Shown here: one piece after another, positions 8,993 to 17,399 of the stretch
How positions within the stretch are numbered: the first letter of the stretch is position 1
How the letters are laid out: the number at the start of each line of letters is the position of its first letter
From: Tsukamurella sp. TY48
Lineage (GTDB): Bacteria; Actinomycetota; Actinomycetes; Mycobacteriales; Mycobacteriaceae
Length of the DNA: 64,000 bases
Assembly: GCF_019656655.1 (NCBI RefSeq)
Contig: NZ_BPMV01000002.1
Coordinates: forward strand, 434,001 to 498,000
Direction of reading: 5' to 3'
Program-made: the position numbers and the translations under genes
Notes under the pieces: generated by a model
What the model was told of the DNA's origin: nothing
Databases searched by the model: none
Seen by the model: only the letters and a program-made list of their open reading frames with translations

Positions 8993-10621
8993 ATGACTTC
9001 GCCGATCGATGCCCTCGCCGACCGCCACGCACAGTCACTCGCCGCCGCGGACCCGGTGGAGGCCACCGCGGTCGGTGTCACGGACTTCGACGACCGGCTC
9101 ACCGACTACTCCCCCGGCGGCGTGCAGGCCCGCATCGATCTGGCGCGCAACACACTCGCCGAGCTCGATGCCCTCCGGCCCGAGTCCGACGCCGACCGCG
9201 TGACCGCCGCGGCGCTGCGGGAGCGGCTCGGTGTGGAGATCGAGCTGGCCGACGCGGGCCGGATGGTGGGCGATCTCAACGTGATCGCCTCGCCGCTGCA
9301 GGCGATCCGCGACGTCTTCGATCTCATGGACGCCGGCACACCCGAGGCGGACGCGACCCTCGTCGCGCGTCTGTCCGCTGTACCGGCGGCGGTGGATTCG
9401 GCGATCTCCGGGCTCCGCGCGCGGCTCGCCGAGGGCTCCTGGCCGTTCGCCGAGTTGCAGGTGACGCAGTGCCTGGCGCAGGCCCGGGAGGCCGGCGACC
9501 AGGTGGCCGCCAATGCCGAGCGCCTCGCCGGCGCCGCACCGGAGGGCCTGACCGACGGGGTCCGCGCCGCGTTCGCTCGCTTCGCGACCGTGCTCGCCGA
9601 CGAGATCGCCCCCACGTCGGTCCCCATCGACCGGCCGGGCGGTCTCGGCGTGGGCCGCGAGGTGTATCCGCTGTATTCGCGGGTCTTCCTCGGTGCCGCG
9701 GTGGACCTGGAGGAGACCTACGCCTGGGGTCGGGAACTGCTGGCCTCGATCGTGGCCGAGCAGGAGGCGGTGGCCGCCCGGCTGTATCCGGGCGCGACGG
9801 TGGCGCAGGCCCTCGCCCGCCTCGACGAGGAGCCCCGGTACGCGCTGCACGGCACCGAGGCGCTGCGTGAGTGGATGCAGCGCACCTCCGATCAGTCGGT
9901 CGCGGCCCTGGCGGGCACGCACTTCGACATCCCGGCCGAACTGCACCACCTGGACTGCCGGATCGCGCCGAGCACCAACGGCGGGATCTACTACACCGGC
10001 CCGTCCGCCGACCTGACCCGCCCGGGGGCGATGTGGTGGTCGGTTCCCAAGGGCGTCACCGAATTCCACACCTGGCAGGAGAAGACCACCGTCTACCACG
10101 AGGGCGTGCCGGGCCACCACCTGCAGATCGGCCAGGCGGTGATCGCACCCCTGAACACCTGGCGCAAGCTGTACTCGTTCACCTCCGGCCACGGCGAGGG
10201 CTGGGCGCTGTACGCGGAGCGGCTGATGCGCGATCTGGGCTTCCTGGACGACGACGGCGACCTCATGGGCATGCTCGATTCGCAGCGACTGCGCGCCGCC
10301 CGCGTGGTGCTCGACATCGGCGTGCACTGCGGTTTCGAGGCACCCGCCGAGGTGGGCGGCGGCGCGTGGACCTACGACAAGGGCTGGGCGTTCCTGCGCT
10401 CGCACGTCGCGATGGCCGACGAGCTGCTGCGGTTCGAGTACCACCGCTACCTGGGCTGGCCCGGCCAGGCACCGTCGTACTCGGTGGGCCAGCGGGTGTG
10501 GGAGCAGACCCGCGACGCCTACCTGGCCGCCCACCCCGGATCGTCGATCAAGGACTTCCACCGCGAGGCCCTGGCCCTCGGCGGCATGGGCCTGGACACC
10601 CTGCGCGCCGCGATCGTCTAG
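8993..10621 (+). CDS. DUF885 family protein, probable metallo-carboxypeptidase
   Basis: A 542-residue protein of the DUF885 family. The hallmark HEGVPGHH at residues 369-376 is an HExxH-like zinc site, and further conserved pieces are the WALYAERLM segment (the glutamate of a third ligand) and the STNGGIYYTGP loop. No signal peptide or membrane helix is visible, so it is probably cytoplasmic, although many relatives are exported. Related proteins are treated as zinc carboxypeptidases or dipeptidases; the true substrate is not known. It is a single-gene unit between the zinc peptidase and the convergent lipid kinase gene (3-base gap), with its own leaderless-type promoter. Confidence 0.88.
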   Translation: MTSPIDALADRHAQSLAAADPVEATAVGVTDFDDRLTDYSPGGVQARIDLARNTLAELDALRPESDADRVTAAALRERLGVEIELADAGRMVGDLNVIASPLQAIRDVFDLMDAGTPEADATLVARLSAVPAAVDSAISGLRARLAEGSWPFAELQVTQCLAQAREAGDQVAANAERLAGAAPEGLTDGVRAAFARFATVLADEIAPTSVPIDRPGGLGVGREVYPLYSRVFLGAAVDLEETYAWGRELLASIVAEQEAVAARLYPGATVAQALARLDEEPRYALHGTEALREWMQRTSDQSVAALAGTHFDIPAELHHLDCRIAPSTNGGIYYTGPSADLTRPGAMWWSVPKGVTEFHTWQEKTTVYHEGVPGHHLQIGQAVIAPLNTWRKLYSFTSGHGEGWALYAERLMRDLGFLDDDGDLMGMLDSQRLRAARVVLDIGVHCGFEAPAEVGGGAWTYDKGWAFLRSHVAMADELLRFEYHRYLGWPGQAPSYSVGQRVWEQTRDAYLAAHPGSSIKDFHREALALGGMGLDTLRAAIV

Positions 10622-10624
10622 CCG

Positions 10625-11509
10625 TCAGCGCGGGACGAGCACCGGGAGCACGGCCGTGCGGATGCCGACGGTGACGGGCAGTTCCTGCAGATAGTCCCCG
10701 TCGGAGTGCACCGGGATCGGGCGATCGGCGGCCACGGTGATCTCCTGGCCGGTGAAGGTGACCACCTCGGGGCGGTGCACGTGGGTGCCCGTCTTCGCCT
10801 CTCCCATCGCGCCGATCAGCCGGACCACGGAGCCCTCGCCGCGCACGGCGAGCACGTCGATCCGGCCGTTGTCGGCGGAAGCGGCGGGCACCATGTTCAG
10901 GCCGCTGCCGTACCGCCCCGAGTTGGCGACCACCACCATGTGCGCGAGTAGGTCGTGGGTCACGCCGTCAACGGTCACGGTGAAGTTCGCGGGCTTCCAG
11001 CGCAGCGCGGCGAGCACGGGAGCCACGCGGTACGCGAGCGGGCCCATCCAGCGCACCCGGTTGATCATCTCCGTGGCCACGGAGTCGAGTCCGACGTAGA
11101 CGTTGCCGACGGCGATGCGCTCCCCCACGGTGAGCACGTCGAGATCCCGGCGGCGGCCGTCGGCGAGGATCGCCGCGATGCCCGCCGGGTCGGTGGGAAT
11201 GCCGAGGTGCCGGATGAAGTCGTTGCCGCGGCCGGCGGCGGCGATGCCGAGGGGCGCCCCGGGCACGCGGAGCACGCCGGAGGCCACATCACGGATCTGG
11301 CCGTCGCCGCCCACCGCCACGGTGAGGGCGCCGGTCGCCGCGGCCTCGGCGGCCAGCCGTGCCGCGTCGTCCCCGGAGGTGGATTCGACCGCGTCCACGT
11401 CCATGCCGAACCGGCGCAGTTCGGCGGTCACCGCCGTCCACTGCTCGCGGCCCGCTCCGCCGCCGGAGATGGGGTTGATGACGGCGACGACATCGGGACG
11501 GCCGCTCAC
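10625..11509 (-). CDS. Diacylglycerol/lipid kinase family protein
   Basis: A 294-residue lipid kinase of the DagK/YegS family. The N-terminus VVAVINPISGGGAG and the nucleotide loop VAVGGDGQ mark the catalytic domain; GRGNDFIRHLGIP corresponds to the GTGNDFAR motif. GGDGQ replaces the usual GGDGT. It phosphorylates a lipid hydroxyl (diacylglycerol or similar) at the membrane face. The GTG start at 11509 overlaps the flavoprotein stop (GTGA), so the two are translationally coupled. In M. tuberculosis the equivalent neighbourhood (Rv2249c to Rv2252, from memory) contains glpD1, a TetR regulator, a flavoprotein and a diacylglycerol kinase, the same four families as here. Confidence 0.9.
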   Translation of the reverse strand: MSGRPDVVAVINPISGGGAGREQWTAVTAELRRFGMDVDAVESTSGDDAARLAAEAAATGALTVAVGGDGQIRDVASGVLRVPGAPLGIAAAGRGNDFIRHLGIPTDPAGIAAILADGRRRDLDVLTVGERIAVGNVYVGLDSVATEMINRVRWMGPLAYRVAPVLAALRWKPANFTVTVDGVTHDLLAHMVVVANSGRYGSGLNMVPAASADNGRIDVLAVRGEGSVVRLIGAMGEAKTGTHVHRPEVVTFTGQEITVAADRPIPVHSDGDYLQELPVTVGIRTAVLPVLVPR

Positions 11510-13101
11510 GGGAGGAGCACTCCGGGGTTGAGCACGCCCTGGGGGTCGAGCGCCGCCTTCACGGCGCGCAGCGCGGCGAGCTGGACGTCGCCGATCTCGT
11601 CGAGGTAGGTCGCGCGGTGATCGACGCCGACGGCGTGGTGGTGGGTGATCGACGCGCCCGCACCGCGGATCGCCGCGTTCGCGGCCTTCTTCGCGATCAT
11701 CCACTGGGCCAGCGGATCCGGGAGTGCCTTGGCGATCACCGTGAAGTACAGCGAAGCCCCGGTCGGGTAGACGTGGGAGATGTGGCACATGACCACGGCG
11801 GGGGTGCCCTGCTCGCCGAGTGCGCCGGTGAGCGCGGCGGTCACATCGGCCTTGAGCCGGTCGATGTTCGACCAGAAGGTCACGGTCTCGAGCGTCTCCA
11901 CGAGTGCTCCCGCGTCCAGGAGCGGGTCCCGCAGATAAGGGCCGCGGAACCGGCCGACGCGCCAGGCCTCGCCGGGTTCCTCGCCGAGGAGGGTGCCGCC
12001 CAGTTCGGCCAGGCGTGCGGAGACGTAGCCGTCGCGGCAGTCGACGTCGGCCTCGTCGCCCTCGAAGCCGACCACCATGAGGCATCCGCCCACGGGGCCG
12101 GAGGCCTTGCCCGCCGAGCCGGGGTTGGCGAGGTTGAGGCCGGTCTCGGCCTCGTCGGACAGACGCAGGACGGTCGGCCGGACGGAACTTTGCGCGAGGT
12201 GGCGCATGGCCGCGGAGCCGGCGGCGAAATCGGCGAAGTGCCAGCCGTAGAACCGGCGGACGGCGGGCACCGGGTGCACCCGGACGCGGAGCGCGGTGAC
12301 CACGCCGAAGGCACCCTCGGAGCCGAGGAACAGCTGCCGCAGATCGGGTCCGGCGGCGGACTTGGGGGCGGTGCCGATCTCGCTGCTGCCGATCGGGGTG
12401 GCCACGGTGAGGCCCACGACCATCTCGTCGAACCGGCCGTAGCCGATGGAGGACTGTCCGGCGGAGCGGGTCACCGCGCAGCCGCCGATGGTCGCTCCCT
12501 CGTAGGACTGCGGGAAGTGTCCGAGTTCGAAGCCCTTGGCGCGCAGCAGCTTCTCCGCCTCGGGCAGCCGTGTTCCGGCGGCCAGGGTGGCGATCTGCGA
12601 GACCGGGTCCAGATCGATCAGGCCGGTGATTCCGCGCAGGTCGAGCGCGACCACGGGGCGGTTCCGCTCCGGCGCCAGGCCACCGGTGACGGCGGTGCCA
12701 CCGGCGAACGGGCTGAGCGTGAGCCCCTGCGCCGCACACGCTTGCAGGACCGGGGCCACCTGCTCGGCGGAGGACGGCGTCACCACGACGTCGGGGGCGT
12801 CGGAGGCGTCGCCCGCGCGGAACTTCAGCAGATCGGGGGTCGAGTAGCCGCGCAGGTGATGCAGGCGGGCGTCGTCCGCGGTGGATACGCCGGCACCGGT
12901 TGCCCGCAGCGCCACGAGCGCGGCATCGGTCGCCCGGCTCGGGGCCGGGGTGGGCGCGGTCTGTGCGGGAGCGGCACCGTCGATGCCCAGCATCGTGAGC
13001 GCCCCGAGCACCGAATCGGACAGGTGCATCGGGTTGCCGGGATCACCCCAGCGGCCGGGTTCGAATTCGACGACGGGAAGCTCCACCTCGGAGGAAGTCA
13101 T
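11506..13101 (-). CDS. FAD-binding oxidoreductase, alkyl-DHAP-synthase (AGPS)-like
   Basis: A 531-residue flavoprotein with a PCMH-type FAD domain (VVVTPSSAEQ at about residue 110, then LSPFAGGTAVTGG) and a C-terminal cap like that of alkylglycerone-phosphate synthase. Features specific to that enzyme are present: the N-terminal RWGDPG segment, SHVYPTGASLYF with the active-site tyrosine region, and the triple histidine THHHAVG (His487-489). AGPS swaps the acyl of acyl-DHAP for a fatty alcohol, making an ether bond. Whether this bacterial homologue does so is unproven. It shares a 15-base divergent gap with the TetR gene and lacks a Shine-Dalgarno sequence, so its mRNA may be leaderless. Confidence 0.88.
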   Translation of the reverse strand: MTSSEVELPVVEFEPGRWGDPGNPMHLSDSVLGALTMLGIDGAAPAQTAPTPAPSRATDAALVALRATGAGVSTADDARLHHLRGYSTPDLLKFRAGDASDAPDVVVTPSSAEQVAPVLQACAAQGLTLSPFAGGTAVTGGLAPERNRPVVALDLRGITGLIDLDPVSQIATLAAGTRLPEAEKLLRAKGFELGHFPQSYEGATIGGCAVTRSAGQSSIGYGRFDEMVVGLTVATPIGSSEIGTAPKSAAGPDLRQLFLGSEGAFGVVTALRVRVHPVPAVRRFYGWHFADFAAGSAAMRHLAQSSVRPTVLRLSDEAETGLNLANPGSAGKASGPVGGCLMVVGFEGDEADVDCRDGYVSARLAELGGTLLGEEPGEAWRVGRFRGPYLRDPLLDAGALVETLETVTFWSNIDRLKADVTAALTGALGEQGTPAVVMCHISHVYPTGASLYFTVIAKALPDPLAQWMIAKKAANAAIRGAGASITHHHAVGVDHRATYLDEIGDVQLAALRAVKAALDPQGVLNPGVLLP

Positions 13102-13119
13102 GATACATTTGTACACATG
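13099..13119. promoter_or_regulatory. Divergent operator/promoter between flavoprotein and TetR genes
   Basis: Only 15 bases separate the two start codons. They hold the perfect 10-base palindrome TACATTTGTA (13104-13113), flanked by the CAT and ATG start codons so that the wider near-palindrome reads TCATG...CATGA. On the plus strand TACATT lies 7 bases before the TetR ATG and can serve as a -10 for a leaderless transcript; TACAAA on the minus strand sits 6 bases before the other start. One bound TetR dimer could switch off both genes. Confidence 0.55.
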
Positions 13120-13734
13120 ATGTCGCAGGATCTCAACGAAGAGGTCGCGGCCCCGTCGCGGACTCCCGCGAACGCCATCGACGACCAGACCATTCTCGAT
13201 GCCGCGCGCGATCTCATGGCCACGATCGGCATCCGGCGCACCACGATGGCCGATGTGGCGCGCGCCGCTCAAGTGTCGCGCGCCACACTGTATCGGCGCT
13301 ACCCCAACGTTCAGGCTCTTGCCGCCACCGTCACCACCCGCGAGTTCTCGGCCGCCCTGGCCAGCCTCACCCCGGTCGCCGGGGACGACACCCGCGAGAG
13401 CCTCGCGCGCACCGTCGTCCACCTCACCTCCTCGGCGCGGTCGCACCCGCTGTTGCGCCGGATCATCGAACTCGATCCCGAGTTCCTGATCCCCTATCTG
13501 CTGCACCGGCAGGGCCGCACGTCCAGCACCCAGCTCGACACGCTGGAAGCCGCGATCCGGGCCGGCCAGGCGGACGGCAGCATCCGTACGGGCGATCCCC
13601 GCGAGCTCGCCTCCGTTGTCCTGCAGGCGGCCTGGTCGTCGGCACTGTCGGGTCCGGTCTTCGCCGGGGTCGACGGTGGCGATCTGCTCGATTCCCAGCT
13701 CTTCGATCTCGTCGAGAGGTACCTCCGCCCGTGA
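13117..13734 (+). CDS. TetR/AcrR family transcriptional regulator
   Basis: A 205-residue regulator with the N-terminal helix-turn-helix of the family at residues 35-70 (DQTILDAARDLMATIG then MADVARAAQVSRATLYRRYP) and a helical ligand-binding domain after it. Either of two adjacent ATGs (13117, 13120) could be the start. Its stop overlaps the GTG start of glpD (GTGA at 13731), so it is co-transcribed with glpD and diverges from the flavoprotein and lipid kinase genes. It most likely represses both sides from the palindrome in the 15-base gap and responds to a lipid or glycerol-derived ligand, which is inference from position only. Confidence 0.9.
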   Translation: MMSQDLNEEVAAPSRTPANAIDDQTILDAARDLMATIGIRRTTMADVARAAQVSRATLYRRYPNVQALAATVTTREFSAALASLTPVAGDDTRESLARTVVHLTSSARSHPLLRRIIELDPEFLIPYLLHRQGRTSSTQLDTLEAAIRAGQADGSIRTGDPRELASVVLQAAWSSALSGPVFAGVDGGDLLDSQLFDLVERYLRP

Positions 13735-15293
13735 CCGACCGTTTCGCCACCGCCCTGGACTCGATCGACCCGCGTTCACGACTCAGCGCCGAGCGGCGCA
13801 GCGCGGATCTCGCCGCCCTCGCCGAGGATCCCGCGGTCGATCTGCTCGTGATCGGTGGCGGCGTCACCGGAACGGGCGTGGCCCTCGACGCCGCGAGCCG
13901 CGGACTGTCGGTGGCGCTGGTCGAGAAGCACGACCTCGCCTTCGGCACCAGTCGCTGGTCCTCGAAGCTCGTGCACGGCGGGCTGCGCTACCTCGCATCC
14001 GGCGCGGTCGGCATCGCACACGAGAGCGCCGTCGAACGCGATGCGCTGATCCGGGTCATCGCCCCGCACCTCACCCGCCCTCTGGCCCAGGTGGTGCCCC
14101 TCCTGCGCGATGTCTCGGCGTTCGACGCGACGCTCACCCGGGTCGGCTTCCTCGCGGGAGATGCGCTTCGCCGCTTCGCCGGCACGCCGCCGTCCGAGCT
14201 CGCGCGTTCGAGGCGGATCAGCGCATCCGAGGTGATCCGGATGGCACCGACCGTCAAGCGCACGGGCCTGCGAGGCGGCCTCCTGAACTGGGACGGGCAG
14301 CTCACCGACGACGCGCGACTCACCGTGGGCATCGCCCGGACAGCGGCGGCGCACGGGGCGAGGATCCTCACCCAGTGCTCCGCCTCACAGGTGACCGGCA
14401 CCGCGGCGACGGTGACCGACGAACTGACGGGCACCAGTCGCGCGATCCGCGCCCGGGCCGTGATCAATGCGACCGGCGTCTGGGCGGGCACCGTGGACCC
14501 CGCCGTATCGTTGCGGCCCAGCCGCGGCACCCATCTGGTGTTCCGGCAGGAGACCTTCGGCGGGCTGACCGCCGGGCTCACGGTGCCGGTCCCGAACTCC
14601 TTCGGGCGGTACGTCTTCGCACTCCCCCAGCCCGACGGCCGGGTCTACGTGGGACTCACCGACGAGGAGGCCGACGGTCCGCTGCCCGACGTGCCCGCAG
14701 CCTCGGCCGGCGAGATCGACTTCCTCCTCGAGACGGTGAGCCTGGCGCTCGACACCCCGCTGCAGCGGGGCGATATCGCCGGTACCTTCGCCGGCCTGCG
14801 GCCGCTGCTGGACTCCGGTGCCGGCCAGACCGCCGATGTCTCCCGCAAGCACGCGGTACTCACCCGGGGCGACGGCCTGGTGACGGTGGTGGGCGGCAAG
14901 CTCACCACGTATCGCCGCATGGCCGAGGACGCCGTCGACGCCGCGGTCGCGACCTCCGGGCTGCTCACCGGGGAGAGCGTCACCCGGACCCTGCCCCTCG
15001 TCGGCGCGGCCGGCCGCGAGCGGCTGCGCGCCGTCGATGCGCCGGAGCGTCTGGTCCGCGCGTACGGCACCGAGGCGCCCGCCGTGGTCGCGCTCGGCGA
15101 GGCCGATCCGCGGTTGGCCGAGCCGGTGGCCGAGGGGACCGAGATCACCGGGGCCGAACTCGTCTTCGGTGCACTCGTGGAGGGCGCGCTGTCCTCGGCC
15201 GACCTGGTGGAGCGTCGCACCCGGCTGGCGCTGATCCCCGAGGTCGGCGCTGCGGCGACGGCGGCGGCCGACAGCGCGCTCCGCGCTCAGTGA
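13731..15293 (+). CDS. glpD: Glycerol-3-phosphate dehydrogenase, FAD-dependent
   Basis: A 520-residue GlpD that oxidises sn-glycerol 3-phosphate to dihydroxyacetone phosphate and feeds electrons to the quinone pool at the inner membrane. The FAD dinucleotide motif [19 protein letters not shown] is near residue 40, followed by the family segments [17 protein letters not shown] and FAGLRPLL. The GTG start overlaps the TetR stop by 4 bases. Its product DHAP is the backbone used by AGPS-type enzymes, so the divergent flavoprotein may use it. The last 7 bases overlap the 3' end of the convergent GTPase gene. Confidence 0.95.
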   Translation: MTDRFATALDSIDPRSRLSAERRSADLAALAEDPAVDLLVIGGGVTGTGVALDAASRGLSVALVEKHDLAFGTSRWSSKLVHGGLRYLASGAVGIAHESAVERDALIRVIAPHLTRPLAQVVPLLRDVSAFDATLTRVGFLAGDALRRFAGTPPSELARSRRISASEVIRMAPTVKRTGLRGGLLNWDGQLTDDARLTVGIARTAAAHGARILTQCSASQVTGTAATVTDELTGTSRAIRARAVINATGVWAGTVDPAVSLRPSRGTHLVFRQETFGGLTAGLTVPVPNSFGRYVFALPQPDGRVYVGLTDEEADGPLPDVPAASAGEIDFLLETVSLALDTPLQRGDIAGTFAGLRPLLDSGAGQTADVSRKHAVLTRGDGLVTVVGGKLTTYRRMAEDAVDAAVATSGLLTGESVTRTLPLVGAAGRERLRAVDAPERLVRAYGTEAPAVVALGEADPRLAEPVAEGTEITGAELVFGALVEGALSSADLVERRTRLALIPEVGAAATAAADSALRAQ

Positions 15294-16441
15294 GCGTGGT
15301 CGGGCACGTTCCACGCCGGTAGGCGATCGGGATAGGCGCGCCAGGCGGCGGGACCTTCGGCGACCTCGTCATCGGTGAGCAGCGCGCGGTCCAGCAGCGC
15401 GCGCATGCGCTCCTGGTCGAGGCGGACGCCGATGAACACCAGCTCCTGCTGCGGGGCGCCGTCGACCTGTGACCAGAACGCCGCGGGCTCGATCGTCAGA
15501 TTCGGTCCCGCCTGCGACCACACGGCCACCAGATCGGGGCGGCTGGCGATCCAGCAGAATCCCTTGCTGCGCAGTACGGCCCGCACCTCGCCGAGCGATT
15601 CCAGCAGCCGCTGCGGATGGAACGGACGGTCGGAGCGGTACGGGAACGAGGTGATCCCGTACTCCTCGGTCTCGGGGGTGTGCCCACCGAGGACCTCGTC
15701 GTCCCACCCGGCCACGGCAGCGGCGGCATCGTGATCGAACAGGCCCGTGCCGATCACCTCGGCGATGTCGATCGCGCCGTGGCTGATCGGCACGATCCGC
15801 GCTCGCGGATTCAGTCGCGCGACCGCGGCCTGCACCGCACCCCCGGCGGCCGCCGAGACCAGATCGAGTTTGCTGAGCAGGATGACGTCGGCGAACTCGA
15901 CCTGGTCCACGAGCAGGTCGGCGATCGAGCGCTCGTCGTTCGGTGCGGCGGCCAGGCCGCGCCGGGCGAGGCTGCGGCCCGTGGCGATCTCGCCGAGGAA
16001 GGTGCTCGCATCGACCACGGTGACCATGGTGTCGAGGGCGGCGACATCGCCCAGGCGGGTTCCGTCGTCGAAGGTCCAGTCGAAGGTCGCCGCCACCGGC
16101 ATCGGCTCGGAGATGCCGGTGGATTCGATCACGAGGTGATCGAATCGTGGACGGCCGTCGGGGGTGCGTTGGCGGGCGATCGCGCCGACCGCGTCCACCA
16201 GATCCTCACGCAGCGTGCAGCAGATGCAGCCGTTACTCAGCTCGACGAGCTTCTCCTCGGTGCGGTCGAAGCCGCCGAGGTCGACGAGCGAGGCGTCGAT
16301 GTTCACCTCGCTCATGTCGTTGACGATCACCGCGATGCGGCGGCCCTCGCGATTGCCGAGCAAGTGGTTGAGGAGCGTGGTCTTGCCGGCGCCGAGAAAT
16401 CCGGACAGGACGGTGACGGGGAGCGGAGCTGGGGTTTCCAT
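15287..16441 (-). CDS. COG0523 (G3E/CobW family) GTPase, probable zinc chaperone
   Basis: A 384-residue G3E GTPase. Walker [10 protein letters not shown] is at residues 14-22, the metal-binding NGCICC (Cys72, Cys74, Cys75) follows, LSKLDL is the base-specificity loop, and a CobW C-terminal domain ends the protein. This family delivers metals; members preceded by Zur sites are thought to supply zinc to client proteins when zinc is scarce. The ATG at 16441 is preceded directly by a perfect 35-base palindrome of Zur type and by a -10-like TATCAT 7 bases upstream, so the mRNA is probably leaderless and zinc-repressed. An ATG at 16474 is in frame but would translate the palindrome. Confidence 0.92.
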   Translation of the reverse strand: METPAPLPVTVLSGFLGAGKTTLLNHLLGNREGRRIAVIVNDMSEVNIDASLVDLGGFDRTEEKLVELSNGCICCTLREDLVDAVGAIARQRTPDGRPRFDHLVIESTGISEPMPVAATFDWTFDDGTRLGDVAALDTMVTVVDASTFLGEIATGRSLARRGLAAAPNDERSIADLLVDQVEFADVILLSKLDLVSAAAGGAVQAAVARLNPRARIVPISHGAIDIAEVIGTGLFDHDAAAAVAGWDDEVLGGHTPETEEYGITSFPYRSDRPFHPQRLLESLGEVRAVLRSKGFCWIASRPDLVAVWSQAGPNLTIEPAAFWSQVDGAPQQELVFIGVRLDQERMRALLDRALLTDDEVAEGPAAWRAYPDRLPAWNVPDHAH

Positions 16442-16474
16442 GCCACTAATGATAACAGTTATCATTAGTGGCAT
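16440..16474. promoter_or_regulatory. Zur-type operator: perfect 35-base palindrome
   Basis: Two 17-base arms, perfectly complementary, sit around the central base 16457; the inner part reads TAATGATAAC, one base, then its reverse complement. It abuts the start codon of the G3E GTPase gene and contains a TATCAT -10 candidate (16449-16454, minus strand). The AT-rich TGATAAC core and the location before a COG0523 gene fit a Zur (Fur-superfamily zinc repressor) box. The zur gene itself is not in the window. Confidence 0.8.
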
Positions 16475-16480
16475 TCCTGC

Positions 16481-16975
16481 CTACTGACTCCGGTAGTACT
16501 CCGCCATCCCCGGGAAGTACTCCTCGTCGAACTCCGGGAGCGGCGCGCCGGCCTCCGCCGCCACCAGCGCGTCGAGGTAGTACTCCCACCCCGGACCGGT
16601 CTCGCCCGGGTCGGTCGCCGCGTCCAGGTGCTGCACGAAGGTCAGCCGAGTGCGGTCGCCGTCGCGGTCGATCGTGGCCTCGAGGTTCCACTCGCCGTAC
16701 TCGTCCTTCGCCTGCAGGCCGAGACGGCTCGGCGGCTCACAGATCGTGATCGTCATGGGCATCTCCGGCGTGCCCTCTTCGAAGCCCATGGTGACCCGCA
16801 CCTGCGCGCCGACGGCAGGCTCTCCCGTCCAGCTACCGAACCACCGTGCGGTGCGGTCGGATTCGGTGATCGACGCCCAGACGTCGGCGACATCGGCGGT
16901 GAAGTACCGCTCCAGAATCAGATCCCGCCCGGTGGGCGTCGCCTCCACGCGTCCGGTCGGTCGGCGTTCAGTCAT
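16481..16975 (-). CDS. SRPBCC (AHSA1-like) domain protein
   Basis: A 164-residue single-domain protein of the SRPBCC/AHSA1 fold, recognisable from the ILERYFTADVADVWASITE start (charged helix after the first strand), the TARWFGSWTG segment, and the C-terminal helix with the GWEYYLDALVA pattern. The fold has a deep hydrophobic pocket; ligands are unknown. It follows an ArsR-type regulator with an ATGA overlap, a very common gene pair in Actinobacteria in which the regulator controls its own operon. Cytoplasmic, no membrane segments. Confidence 0.85.
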   Translation of the reverse strand: MTERRPTGRVEATPTGRDLILERYFTADVADVWASITESDRTARWFGSWTGEPAVGAQVRVTMGFEEGTPEMPMTITICEPPSRLGLQAKDEYGEWNLEATIDRDGDRTRLTFVQHLDAATDPGETGPGWEYYLDALVAAEAGAPLPEFDEEYFPGMAEYYRSQ

Positions 16976-17367
16976 CCCGTGCCCCTTTCATCGAGTCTTG
17001 ATGGATCAATGGACACCTCGCGCTGCTGCGCGGTGCGCCGGGAGTCGCGGCGCGCGCGGCTCACTTCGGTATCGAGGGCCGGCGATCCCAGCAGCTCCGC
17101 GAAGCGCGCCGGACCGCGCACCGCGGCGATCCACTCCTCCACCTCGCGCAATGCGCTCGGCCGAAGCACGTACGCGCGCTCCCTGCCGTCCTGTCCGCGC
17201 TCGGCCTCGATGAGGTGCGCCTCGCGCAGAACGCGGAGGTGGCGACTGACGGCGGGGCGGCTGATATCGAACGACGCGGCGATCTGCCCGGCGGTGCGCG
17301 GCCCCGAGCGCAGCAGGAGCAGGACCTCCCGGCGCACCGGGTCGGCGATGGCCGAGTACACGCTCAC
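16972..17367 (-). CDS. ArsR-family winged-helix transcriptional regulator
   Basis: A 131-residue ArsR/SmtB-family repressor with a winged helix at residues 5-85 (SAIADPVRREVLLLLRSG, then SFDISRPAVSRHLRVLREAHL). No paired cysteines or other metal site is visible in the DNA-recognition helix, so it belongs to the non-metal branch that pairs with SRPBCC proteins. GTG start at 17367. An inverted repeat lies immediately upstream (17375-17394), a likely autoregulatory operator. The C-terminal 40 residues are Arg/Asp-rich and probably disordered. Confidence 0.88.
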   Translation of the reverse strand: MSVYSAIADPVRREVLLLLRSGPRTAGQIAASFDISRPAVSRHLRVLREAHLIEAERGQDGRERAYVLRPSALREVEEWIAAVRGPARFAELLGSPALDTEVSRARRDSRRTAQQREVSIDPSRLDERGTG

Positions 17368-17374
17368 CCCAAAA

Positions 17375-17394
17375 GCGTAACCGATACGTTACGC
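17375..17394. promoter_or_regulatory. Inverted repeat upstream of the ArsR gene
   Basis: GCGTAAC, six bases, GTTACGC: a perfect 7-base inverted repeat in the 32-base gap between the radical SAM stop and the ArsR start. It is most likely the ArsR operator. Read on the minus strand it is followed by TTTT, so a weak intrinsic terminator for the radical SAM gene is an alternative reading. Confidence 0.5.
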
Positions 17395-17399
17395 ACTGT

